Assembly (NCBI RefSeq): GCF_000820515.1
Contig: NZ_JXDG01000039.1
Coordinates: 1-60,499 of the forward strand
DNA length: 60,499 bases
Source: Pseudomonas batumici
GTDB taxonomy: Bacteria > Pseudomonadota > Gammaproteobacteria > Pseudomonadales > Pseudomonadaceae
Reading direction: 5' to 3'
The notes under the pieces are model-generated. The model saw only the letters and a program-made list of their open reading frames with translations. It was not told the origin of the DNA and searched no databases. A program made the position numbers and the translations under genes. Position 1 is the first letter of the stretch, and every line of letters begins with the position of its first letter. Positions 27,842-37,130 of this stretch are shown one piece after another.

Positions 27842-28903
27842 ATGTCAGAGCCCAACCACCCGAGCACTCGCCGTCCGACCATGGAGGATGTCGCCGAGGC
27901 CGCGGGCGTCAGCCTGTCCACGGTGGATCGGGTGATGAACCTGCGGGCCAATGTGCGCGCCGATACCGCCCGGCGTATCGCCGAGGCGGCTGCCCGGCTG
28001 GGCTTCTACGGTCGCAATGTGATCGAGCAACGCCTGCTTCAGCAGCGCCCGACCGTGCGCCTGGGGTTTCTGCTGCAAAAGCGCGGCGTGGCGTTCTACC
28101 AGGGTTTGGCCCGGGCCCTGGGCGAGGCCGCCGCGTCCAGCGTCCGAGCGCAGGTGCGGGTGATGATCCATTACATCGATGACCTCGCCCCGGACGCCAC
28201 CGCGCAACGCATCCTCAAGCTGCAAGGCGAGGTCGACGCCCTCGGTGTGGTGGCGGCCGATCATCCGGACGTGCGCGAAGCCATGGCGCAGTTGCGGGCC
28301 GCCGGCATACCCACTGTTGCCCTGGTGTCGGAACTCAGTGCCTCGGCCCAGGCCAGCTATGTCGGGGTCGACAACCGCTCAATGGGTCGCACCGCGGGCT
28401 GGTTCATCAAGCATCTGGCGGCCCAGGCGGGGCCTGTCGCAGTGATGGTGGGCACCCAGCGTTTCCAGTGCCAGGAACTTTGCGAAATGAGCTTCCGCTC
28501 CTTCCTTGCCGAGCAATCCCAGGACTGGGAGCTACTGGCGACACGCCTCACCCTGGAGGATGAGGAATTCGCCTATGCCGGCACGCTCGACCTGCTGAGC
28601 AGCCAGCCCGACCTGGTCGGCCTGTATGTGGCCGGCGGCGGCATCGAGGGGGTCATCGGCGCCCTGCGCGAACTGCAAGCCCGGAAGATCGCGTTGCCCA
28701 GCGTGGTGTGCCACGACCTGACAACGCTCACCCGGGCAGCCCTGCGTGATGGTGTCGTTCAAGCCGTGCTTTCCCATCCGGTCATGGCGCTGGCGCAGAC
28801 CGCCGTCAAGGCCATGGTGGAGGCGGCGATAGATCCCGCCGCGGATGTCGCCACGAAGTTCACGCTTGCGCTGCAGATCGACGTGCCGGAAAGCCTCTGC
28901 TGA
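27842..28903 (+). CDS. LacI-family transcriptional regulator
   Basis: A 353-residue regulator. The LacI helix-turn-helix is at about residues 14-40 (TMEDVAEAAGVSLSTVDRVMN), followed by a hinge and a periplasmic-binding-protein-like effector domain (RLGFLLQKRG, VGVDNRSMGRTAG, YVAGGGIEGVIGAL). The start at 27842 (MSEPNHPS) follows AAGGAAG; a longer frame of 27 codons lacks support. It is divergent from the IolE-like/Gfo operon and most likely represses it until a sugar or cyclitol is bound. Confidence 0.92.
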   Translation: MSEPNHPSTRRPTMEDVAEAAGVSLSTVDRVMNLRANVRADTARRIAEAAARLGFYGRNVIEQRLLQQRPTVRLGFLLQKRGVAFYQGLARALGEAAASSVRAQVRVMIHYIDDLAPDATAQRILKLQGEVDALGVVAADHPDVREAMAQLRAAGIPTVALVSELSASAQASYVGVDNRSMGRTAGWFIKHLAAQAGPVAVMVGTQRFQCQELCEMSFRSFLAEQSQDWELLATRLTLEDEEFAYAGTLDLLSSQPDLVGLYVAGGGIEGVIGALRELQARKIALPSVVCHDLTTLTRAALRDGVVQAVLSHPVMALAQTAVKAMVEAAIDPAADVATKFTLALQIDVPESLC

Positions 28904-29067
28904 ATGGCAACACGTGATTAATTAACTCAGCTTATGACTCTATCCCGATTTCAGCGTTCGGCAATCAAGGAAAACTCATCCTACAATCACCGGTGGCGAT
29001 CATTCTTCCTTCGACACACGTCATTTCGAAATACTGATCCAACTCATTCCCGGAGAGCTATCCCATT

Positions 29068-29541
29068 ATGAGTGCCCTCAACATCAATGGCCGTGACTAC
29101 ACGGTTGATATAGACCCAGGCACCCCCATTCTTTGGGCCTTGCGCGACACGCTGGGCATGACCGGCACCAAGTTCGGCTGCGGCGCCGCCCTGTGCGGTG
29201 CGTGCACCGTTCACCTGGATGGTCAGGCCATTCGCTCCTGCGTCACGCCTATCGCAGCCGCCGAGGGTAGGAAGATCACGACGATCGAAGCGACCACCAA
29301 TGGCAGCGACCCGGTCGGTACCGCCGTACGTGAGGCATGGGTCAAGCACGACGTGGCGCAATGCGGTTACTGCCAGAGCGGTCAGATCATGAGCGCGACG
29401 GCCTTCCTCAAGGCCCACCCCAAGGGCAAGCAGCCCTCGGTGGCCGAGATCGACTCGGCCATGGCCGGCAACATCTGCCGCTGCGGCACCTACGCCCGTA
29501 TCCGAGCTGCGGTGGCTGATGCCGCTAAAGCCCTCGCCTGA
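29068..29541 (+). CDS. IorA-like [2Fe-2S] subunit of a molybdenum hydroxylase
   Basis: A 157-residue electron-transfer subunit of the xanthine dehydrogenase family, close to isoquinoline 1-oxidoreductase alpha. The plant-ferredoxin-type cluster ligands are in FGCGAALCGACTVH and the second cluster in QCGYCQSGQ and CRCGTYAR, so four plus four cysteines are present. It passes electrons from the molybdopterin subunit encoded 12 bp downstream. The ATG is preceded by CCGGAGAG. The natural substrate may be an aldehyde or N-heterocycle. The upstream 164 bp contain no recognisable regulator site. Confidence 0.93.
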   Translation: MSALNINGRDYTVDIDPGTPILWALRDTLGMTGTKFGCGAALCGACTVHLDGQAIRSCVTPIAAAEGRKITTIEATTNGSDPVGTAVREAWVKHDVAQCGYCQSGQIMSATAFLKAHPKGKQPSVAEIDSAMAGNICRCGTYARIRAAVADAAKALA

Positions 29542-29553
29542 CCGGAGTTCGCC

Positions 29554-31794
29554 ATGTTCAACGACACCTACCCGGACGAGCTCCCTCACGCGTTGCAACA
29601 CATGCTTGAGCGTGATCAGGCCGACGGTCCCGCCACACTCCCCCGCCGCAGCTTCCTCAAGATCCTTGGCGTCGGCGGCCTTGCGCTGGGTGCCTTTCCT
29701 CACTTGGCCCTGGCGCAACAGGACAGCGGCGTCGCCGCAGGCCCCCTCAAGCCGAATGAGCAACCCTCCGCCTTCGTGCAAATCGCGCCCAATGGAGAGG
29801 TCACGGTGACCATCAACCGCTTGGAGTTCGGCCAGGGTGTGCAGACAGGCCTGCCGATGATCCTTGCCGAAGAGCTCGATGCCGACTGGAGCCTCGTGCG
29901 CAGTCGCAACGGCACCAGCGATATCGCCTACCAGGACCCGCTCTATGGCATGCATCTCACCGGCGGCTCCAACTCGATCAAGAACAGCTATACCCAGTAT
30001 CGCGAACTCGGCGCTCGTGCTCGCGCCATGCTGCTTGCCGCGGCTGCAGCACGCTGGAACCTGGACGTGGCGAGCCTGAGCACCCATGCCGGTATGGTGC
30101 TCGGCCCGGCGGACCGCAAAGCCAGCTATGGCGAACTGGCCGAGGCCGCGATGGCGCTGCCCGTGCCCGAGAAGATCACGCTCAAGGATCCCAAAAATTT
30201 CCGCATCATTGGCCATGCCACCACGCGCATCGATGCCAAGGCCAAGAGCAGTGGCCAGCAGAATTTCGGTATCGATGTGCGCCTGCCAGGGCAACTCACC
30301 GCCGTGGTGGCCCGCCCACCGGTGTTCGGCGCCAGGCTCTCCTCTGTAGACGACAGCGCGGCCCGCGCCGTCAAAGGCGTGAAGGCAGTGCTGCGTGTCC
30401 CGCTTGATGGGGGGGCTGAAGGCGTGGCAGTCGTGGCCGACGGCTACTGGCAGGCCAAACAAGGGCGTGATGCACTCAAGCTGCAATGGGACACATCGAC
30501 CGTAGAGAAGGTCGACAGCGAGAAGCAGTTGGCCGACTACCGGGAGCTGGCAGGCCACCCCGGCCCACGCCACTTCGAGGCGGACATGGCGCCGCTGGCA
30601 ACAGCACCGCATCAACTGGAAGCCGAGTTCGTGTTCCCGTACCTGGCCCATGCGCCCATGGAACCGTTGAACTGTACGGTCCAGCTTTCCGAGGGCCGCG
30701 CCGAGTTGTGGGTGGGTACCCAGCTTCCCGGCACCGACAGCGTGGCCGCCGCCCGCGTACTCAATCTCAAGCCCGAGCAGGTTCAGATCAACGTGCAGAC
30801 GGCTGGCGGCGGCTTTGGTCGGCGTGGCGTAGCCACTAGCGACTTTGTGGTGCTGGCCTGCGAGGTGGCCAAGGCAGCACGAACGGCCGGTTTGAATGTA
30901 CCGGTGCGCACGCTATGGAGCCGCGAGGACGACATCAAGGGCGGCTATTACCGCCCCATGCACCTGCACCGCGCGCGCATCGGTTTCGACGACAGCGGCA
31001 AGGTGCTGGCCTGGGACCACGTATTGGTCGGACAGTCCATCATCACGGGCACCATGTTCGGGGGACGGGTGAAGAACGGCATCGATCCCACGGCGACGGA
31101 AGGAATGCGTGATCCCTACCCGCTGCCGATGCGCCTGACCGTGCATCACCCGAAACTCAACGTACCGGTGTTGTGGTGGCGCAGTGTGGGCTCCACCCAC
31201 ACCGCCTTCGTGATGGAGACGTTGATCGATGAGATCGCCCGAACCACGAAGCAGGATCCAGTGGCTTACCGGATGAAACTGTTTGCCGATCAGAGTCCGC
31301 GCCATCGCGCGGCGCTGCAATTGGCCGTGGACAAGAGCCAGTATGGTAAACGTGAGCTGCCTGCCGGCCGGGCCTGGGGCGTTGCGGTACACGAGTCTTT
31401 CAGTTCGGTGGTGGCCTACGTCGTGGAAGCCTCGGTGCAGAACGGCCGTCCGGTGCTGCACCATGTGACCGCCGGCGTACACTGCAACCTGGCGGTCAAC
31501 CCGCGCAGCGTTGAAGCCCAGGTGCAAGGTGCTGCCCTTATGGGCTTGTCGATGTGCCTGCCGGGCGGTGCTATCACCCTGAAAGAGGGTGTCGTGCAAC
31601 AGAGTAATTTTGCTGACTTCAGCGTTCCGCGTATCACCGACATGCCCGAGTTTGCCATCCACATCGTACCCAGCGCCGAGCCACCCACCGGGATGGGCGA
31701 GCCCGGCCTGCCCCCCTTGGCCCCCGCCTTTGCGAATGCGATCGCGAGTCTCACGGGTAAGCCGGTGCGTCAGTTGCCCTTCAAACTGGTGTAA
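29554..31794 (+). CDS. IorB-like molybdopterin subunit, Tat-exported
   Basis: A 746-residue catalytic subunit of the isoquinoline 1-oxidoreductase beta/xanthine dehydrogenase family, carrying the molybdopterin cytosine dinucleotide cofactor. A twin-arginine signal is present at about residues 30-55 (PRRSFLKILGVGG), so the enzyme acts in the periplasm. Cofactor/substrate segments include QTAGGGFGRRG and TGMGEPGLPPLAPAFANA, with the catalytic Glu expected in GMGEPGLPP. Export and the [2Fe-2S] partner suggest electron delivery to a c-type cytochrome, and one lies 171 bp downstream. Aldehyde dehydrogenase activity is an alternative to N-heterocycle hydroxylation. Confidence 0.92.
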   Translation: MFNDTYPDELPHALQHMLERDQADGPATLPRRSFLKILGVGGLALGAFPHLALAQQDSGVAAGPLKPNEQPSAFVQIAPNGEVTVTINRLEFGQGVQTGLPMILAEELDADWSLVRSRNGTSDIAYQDPLYGMHLTGGSNSIKNSYTQYRELGARARAMLLAAAAARWNLDVASLSTHAGMVLGPADRKASYGELAEAAMALPVPEKITLKDPKNFRIIGHATTRIDAKAKSSGQQNFGIDVRLPGQLTAVVARPPVFGARLSSVDDSAARAVKGVKAVLRVPLDGGAEGVAVVADGYWQAKQGRDALKLQWDTSTVEKVDSEKQLADYRELAGHPGPRHFEADMAPLATAPHQLEAEFVFPYLAHAPMEPLNCTVQLSEGRAELWVGTQLPGTDSVAAARVLNLKPEQVQINVQTAGGGFGRRGVATSDFVVLACEVAKAARTAGLNVPVRTLWSREDDIKGGYYRPMHLHRARIGFDDSGKVLAWDHVLVGQSIITGTMFGGRVKNGIDPTATEGMRDPYPLPMRLTVHHPKLNVPVLWWRSVGSTHTAFVMETLIDEIARTTKQDPVAYRMKLFADQSPRHRAALQLAVDKSQYGKRELPAGRAWGVAVHESFSSVVAYVVEASVQNGRPVLHHVTAGVHCNLAVNPRSVEAQVQGAALMGLSMCLPGGAITLKEGVVQQSNFADFSVPRITDMPEFAIHIVPSAEPPTGMGEPGLPPLAPAFANAIASLTGKPVRQLPFKLV

Positions 31795-31844
31795 CGGCAC
31801 TTGCTCATAGGGTTCTACCTTGACGGACCGTTCGATGATCAGAG

Positions 31845-31875
31845 GGTCGCTCCCATTCAAAGCTTGGGAGCGACC
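31845..31875 (+). terminator. Hairpin after the molybdenum hydroxylase genes
   Basis: A perfect 11-bp stem GGTCGCTCCCA / TGGGAGCGACC with a 9-nt loop, 50 bp after the iorB-like stop. There is no T-run, so termination may be partial and could allow read-through to the cytochrome gene. Confidence 0.5.
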
Positions 31876-31965
31876 TCGCTTCGTCAAACCTTGAAATGTT
31901 ACAGTGGCACTTCCGGGGTTTGCCCTCGATTCAGATCTGATTTATACAACAAGGCCACATGGAAA

Positions 31966-32349
31966 GTGAAAATAAAAATATTATTCATCGCTTCGCTAGG
32001 AGTTTTATCGCTAATTCAAGCATCACTATCCTTCGCGGACAATGTCAATGGGAAAAATCTCTATTCACAGAGATGTGTCATGTGCCACGGAATAGATCTC
32101 AAAGGAACAGGACCATTGGCTAATAAAAGCAATCCTCCTACACCTGACCTTACAACATCTACCTTCAAAAAACGACTAAATGATTATCCGGGCGTTATTG
32201 TATCATCGATAATACTTCGCCCAAATGGAGATTTGATTCCAAGAACTTTGCAAGAGAATGGTGTAAAGCTATCGCCACACTCTTGGAGCATCAAGGATCT
32301 ACGCGATTTAAATCAATACATGGGTGGTATGATTTCAAAAAATCGATGA
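31966..32349 (+). CDS. AT-rich mono-heme cytochrome c
   Basis: A 127-residue exported protein with a signal peptide (residues 1-24, ending SFA) and one heme site, CVMCH, at residues 37-41. Methionines near the C-terminus (YMGGMISK) could supply the axial ligand. The likely start is GTG at 31966, in frame with the hydrophobic signal; an ATG at 31959 is out of frame. Codon use is strikingly AT-rich (AAA, ATA, TTA, AAT) compared with both neighbours, suggesting recent transfer. Position after an IorAB-type enzyme suggests it accepts that enzyme's electrons, but those partners usually carry three hemes. Confidence 0.75.
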   Translation: MKIKILFIASLGVLSLIQASLSFADNVNGKNLYSQRCVMCHGIDLKGTGPLANKSNPPTPDLTTSTFKKRLNDYPGVIVSSIILRPNGDLIPRTLQENGVKLSPHSWSIKDLRDLNQYMGGMISKNR

Positions 32350-32534
32350 GTTTGAGATAAGCGGCGGGCACAAAAATCCAAGAGCCATTTCAGGGTTCGT
32401 TAGAAACAAATTATTCAGAGAAAAGCTGATGAGATATAAGACATGACCAGTGGCTCTCGCTGAATCCTCTTCAAACTTTATAACTTAGAGGGCGACGAGC
32501 ATTCCCCCAACCCAGTGTTTATGAGTAAGAGAAC

Positions 32535-33035
32535 ATGGACCTAAAAAACGATCTGCAGCGAATCGAACTTCAAGAGCAAGCCCTGAAGTTCGAACGCTTC
32601 GATAAAACCACGGCTTGGGACCTGGGTACTCGTTTGAAGGCTGCCTGCGAGAAGCAAGGCGTGTCCGCCACCATCGAGGTCAGGCTGGCCCGGGAGACGG
32701 TGTTTTTCTACGCGATGCCGGGCACCGCTGCGAGCAACACCGACTGGGCGCGACGCAAGCGCAATGTGGTCGAACTGATGGAACTCAGTTCCTACCGGGT
32801 TGGCCGCACCTTTGAGCTGCAGGGAGAGTCACTCGAAAGCTCGATGGGCCTGCCGCTGCGTGATTACGCCGACCACGGCGGCAGCTTCCCGATAGTAGTC
32901 CGCACCGTGGGATGCGTGGGGGCAGTCACTGTTTCCGGGCTCCCCCAGCGCGAAGATCATGCACTGGTCGTCCAGGTACTGGCTCAGATGTGTGGCGTTG
33001 ACCCACGCCAGTTGGCAATGGACAGCCACGAATAA
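32535..33035 (+). CDS. UPF0303-family heme-degrading-domain protein
   Basis: A 166-residue soluble protein of the UPF0303 family (GlcG/HbpS-like fold). Recognisable segments are AWDLGTRLKAACEKQGVSAT, FFYAMPGTAASNTDWARRKRN and GGSFPIVVRTVGCVGAVTVSGLPQREDH. Related proteins bind heme or small acids, but no enzymatic role is established for this subfamily. It is monocistronic as seen here, convergent with the oxidoreductase gene that follows. The 185 bp upstream are low in GC, like the cytochrome gene. Confidence 0.85.
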   Translation: MDLKNDLQRIELQEQALKFERFDKTTAWDLGTRLKAACEKQGVSATIEVRLARETVFFYAMPGTAASNTDWARRKRNVVELMELSSYRVGRTFELQGESLESSMGLPLRDYADHGGSFPIVVRTVGCVGAVTVSGLPQREDHALVVQVLAQMCGVDPRQLAMDSHE

Positions 33036-33061
33036 CGAAAGCCCGGCGGAGTGACGCGTCA

Positions 33062-34060
33062 TTACCTGACCTTGATGATCACCTTGCCTTTCGCTCTCCC
33101 CTGTTCGACATAGTTCAGGGCATCGGCTGTCGACTCGAATGGAAAGGTTCGATCCACTACCGGCTTGATCGCGCCGGACTCGATAAGGGCGCTGATCTCA
33201 CGCAGTTGAGCACCACTGGCCCGCATGAAGACGAATACATAGCGGATACCGAGTTTGCGCGCTTTCCTCCGGATGCCGTAGCTCAAGAGCCCCATGACCT
33301 GCTTCAGTCCCCAGGACAGTCCCTGCTCTTCGGCAAATTGCGGGGTCGGTGGACCGGAGATGGAAATCAGCTGGCCACCCGGCTTCAGGACCTTGAGTGA
33401 TTTCTCAAGGACATCTGCGCCCAGGCTGTTCAGTACGACGTCGTAGTCCTGCAGCACGCTCTCGAAGTTCTGCTTCCTGTAGTCGATCACAACGTCCGCG
33501 CCCAGCGCTTTTACCCACTCGACATTGCTTGTGCTGGTGGTCGTCGCCACGAACGCCCCCAGATGCTTGGCGAGCTGGATGGCGATCGTGCCCACCCCAC
33601 CCGAGCCGGCATGGATAAGCACCTTCTGCCCCTGCTTCAGCTTGGCGGTCTCCACCAGCACCTGCCAGGCCGTCAGCGCAACCAGGGGAACGGCAGCGGC
33701 TTCGTCCATGCCGAGGTTCCGGGGTTTCAGCGCAAGCGCGTCTTCCGTCACGCCAATCAGCTCGGCGAAGGTGCCGATACGATCCTCGCGAGGGCGGGCA
33801 TAGACCTCATCGCCCGGCTTGAACCGAGTCACGCCAGGCCCCACCCGGACCACGACACCCGCCAGGTCATTGCCCAGGATCAGTGGAAAGCGATACGGCA
33901 GGATCAGTTTGAACTCTCCCGTCCTGATCTTGGAATCCAACAGGTTGACGCTGGAGGTATGGACCTGGACCAGCACGTCGTTGTCCCGAATCTCAGGGTC
34001 GGGCAACTGGCCAATACGTCCATGACGCTTGCCATAGCGATCGATAAAAAATGCCTTCAT
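33062..34060 (-). CDS. Zinc-independent quinone-oxidoreductase-like MDR protein
   Basis: A 332-residue medium-chain dehydrogenase/reductase. The NADP-binding motif is HAGSGGVGTIAIQLAKHLGA, near residue 150, and the N-terminal GroES-like part has LGNDLAGVVVRVGPGV. Cysteine and histidine zinc ligands of the alcohol dehydrogenases are absent, placing it with quinone oxidoreductases and enone reductases. It lies 24 bp after an alpha/beta hydrolase gene on the same strand, and both are divergent from a TetR regulator, so they likely form an operon that handles an electrophilic or aromatic compound. Confidence 0.9.
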   Translation of the reverse strand: MKAFFIDRYGKRHGRIGQLPDPEIRDNDVLVQVHTSSVNLLDSKIRTGEFKLILPYRFPLILGNDLAGVVVRVGPGVTRFKPGDEVYARPREDRIGTFAELIGVTEDALALKPRNLGMDEAAAVPLVALTAWQVLVETAKLKQGQKVLIHAGSGGVGTIAIQLAKHLGAFVATTTSTSNVEWVKALGADVVIDYRKQNFESVLQDYDVVLNSLGADVLEKSLKVLKPGGQLISISGPPTPQFAEEQGLSWGLKQVMGLLSYGIRRKARKLGIRYVFVFMRASGAQLREISALIESGAIKPVVDRTFPFESTADALNYVEQGRAKGKVIIKVR

Positions 34061-34084
34061 GGTGATTCAGCTCTCTGGAGGGTG

Positions 34085-34954
34085 TCAGGCGTCGAGGAAG
34101 GACAAGGCCTTGGGCACGAAGTCGGCATGGTGCTGGAAAATCCCGCCATGCCCGGCGTCCTGGTAAATGATCAGTTGCGCATCAGGAATGCGACGCGCCA
34201 TATCGGTAGAGTTGACGGTAGGAACCATGATGTCGTTATCGCCGTTGGCGATCAGTACCGGGATCCGAAGGCTGCCCAGATCCTGGGGCGCCTGCCGGCC
34301 CCAGGCTTCGATCGCCCTCAACTGCCGCAGGAAGGTCGCAGGCGTGGGAGCCTTGTCCCGATTTTCCTTGCGTTCCTTCAATCGTTTCAGGAAGTCCTTC
34401 GCGGCCTGGCGACCATTGGCCGTGGCGGTGAAGAACAGGTAGAACTTGGGATCGCGCAGCGTCAGCAAGCCCTTGATCATCAAGGGCCAGGACGTGGCCC
34501 CTACCCTGTCGATACCTTTGCCGCCGGCGGGTCCCGTACCGGTCAGAATCAGCTTGCGGACCAGCTCGGGGGCTCTCAACGCCATGTCCTGCGCCACGAA
34601 TCCGCCAAGGGAAAAGCCGAGCAGGTCGACCTTCTCGAAGCCCAGCGCGTGAATCAGGGCGATTGCATCCTGTGCCATGGCGCCGATGGTCACGGGGGCC
34701 GTTCCACCCGACGCGCCGATACCCCGGTAGTCAGTGGCGATAACCCGGCGCCTGCTGGCGAGGCCATCGATGATCCGCGGGTCGAAATTGTCCAATACCG
34801 CCCCCCAATGATTGAGAAGAATCAATGGCACACCGCTGCGAGGGCCCAGGTCACGGTAGGCAAAAGCCGTCCCGCCGACATTGATCGAGCGGTTCGCAGC
34901 CTGTCCATACGGTGTATCGGGCCCTGGGTGAAGCTGTTTGTGGGCATGGCTCAT
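34085..34954 (-). CDS. Alpha/beta hydrolase
   Basis: A 289-residue hydrolase. The nucleophile elbow is GFSLGG, near residue 115. The acid residue is probably in NGDNDIMVP and the catalytic His in DAGHGGIFQH near the C-terminus. The start at 34954 (MSHAHKQ) has GGAG eight bases upstream; a 36-codon upstream extension runs through the operator region and is rejected. It is the first gene of a pair with the quinone-oxidoreductase-like gene and is transcribed away from the TetR gene. An esterase or haloperoxidase-like role is possible; no substrate can be named. Confidence 0.88.
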   Translation of the reverse strand: MSHAHKQLHPGPDTPYGQAANRSINVGGTAFAYRDLGPRSGVPLILLNHWGAVLDNFDPRIIDGLASRRRVIATDYRGIGASGGTAPVTIGAMAQDAIALIHALGFEKVDLLGFSLGGFVAQDMALRAPELVRKLILTGTGPAGGKGIDRVGATSWPLMIKGLLTLRDPKFYLFFTATANGRQAAKDFLKRLKERKENRDKAPTPATFLRQLRAIEAWGRQAPQDLGSLRIPVLIANGDNDIMVPTVNSTDMARRIPDAQLIIYQDAGHGGIFQHHADFVPKALSFLDA

Positions 34955-35004
34955 GCTTGACTCCGCGCGTCTCGTAGGGGTGTCGCTTATGACAGGTATT
35001 GGCG

Positions 35005-35063
35005 CATCTTTATGATGATGATCATAATCCAAACCGTCAACATCTTTGATGATGATCGACATC
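35005..35063. promoter_or_regulatory. Repeated TGATGATGATC sites between hydrolase and TetR genes
   Basis: Two near-identical segments, CATCTTTATGATGATGATC (35005) and CATCTTTGATGATGATC (35041), lie in the 159-bp divergent region. The first includes the palindrome ATGATGATCAT. They are the best candidates for the TetR operators. Confidence 0.45.
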
Positions 35064-35113
35064 TATGTATAGTGACCACCTGACGGTTGGCAGACGCAAA
35101 GAGGCATTGGGAT

Positions 35114-35704
35114 ATGAAAGTCACCAAAGCGCAGGCCCAGGCGAACCGGGCGCGCATCGTCGAGACGGCCTCCGTCCTGTTTCGCGAACGTGGCTATGAC
35201 GGTGTGGGGGTGGCAGACCTGATGGCGGCTGCCGGGTTCACCCATGGCGGGTTCTACAAGCATTTCCGCTCAAAAGCCGATTTGATGGCCGAAGCCGCCG
35301 CGTGCGGGCTGTCCCAGACCCTGGCCAATAGCGCCGGCCTTGACCTCGCCGAGTTCGTCAACCTTTACGTGTCACGGGAGCACCGTGATGCCCGCAGCCT
35401 TGGCTGCACGATGGCGGCCCTCTGCGGGGACGCCGCGCGTCAGCCGGAAGAGATCAGGACGACCTTTGCCGACGGGATCGAAAACACGCTGGCCGTCCTT
35501 GAGCGCGAAGGTACGGCGCCGGGCGACATGGATCAGCACAACGTGCGCGCAAAGATGATCAACCTGCTGGCCCAGGCGATCGGTGCCATCGTGTTGTCGC
35601 GCGCCTGTCCGGATGACTCGCCACTGGCGGATGAGATTCTCGAGGCCTGCCGCACGGAAATGCTCGCGCCCCTGTTGCCCGCCACGCCAAGAGCTACGGT
35701 TTGA
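35114..35704 (+). CDS. TetR-family transcriptional regulator
   Basis: A 196-residue repressor. The N-terminal helix-turn-helix is seen in RARIVETASVLFRERGYDG and GFTHGGFYKHFRSKADLM. The C-terminal ligand domain is of the TetR_C type found beside short-chain or quinone reductases (the LGCTMAALCGDAAR segment holds two Cys). The start at 35114 (MKVTKAQ) is chosen for family fit; nine codons upstream is the open limit. It is divergent from the hydrolase/oxidoreductase pair, which it probably represses. Confidence 0.9.
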   Translation: MKVTKAQAQANRARIVETASVLFRERGYDGVGVADLMAAAGFTHGGFYKHFRSKADLMAEAAACGLSQTLANSAGLDLAEFVNLYVSREHRDARSLGCTMAALCGDAARQPEEIRTTFADGIENTLAVLEREGTAPGDMDQHNVRAKMINLLAQAIGAIVLSRACPDDSPLADEILEACRTEMLAPLLPATPRATV

Positions 35705-35772
35705 GACAAGCCGTCTCGGAAACCTAGGACCGTCCAGTGTTCGTGGACTGAGCGGTCCTGGGGCTGTCTCAC
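35703..35772. terminator. Long imperfect hairpin between convergent genes
   Basis: The outer arms TGAGACA / TGTCTCA and inner arms AGGACCG / CGGTCCT enclose a TCCAGT/ACTGA-like stem. The structure fills the gap between the TetR and DctA-type genes and probably ends both transcripts. Confidence 0.55.
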
Positions 35773-35782
35773 GACAACTCGT

Positions 35783-37099
<1,317 letters not shown>

Positions 37100-37130
37100 G
37101 GGCGGACCTTCTTGTTGGGTGGTGAAGCCT

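Noticed and set aside
29044..30651. Antisense frame of 535 codons over iorAB-like genes
   Set aside because: Shadow of two well supported genes; no coding signature of its own.
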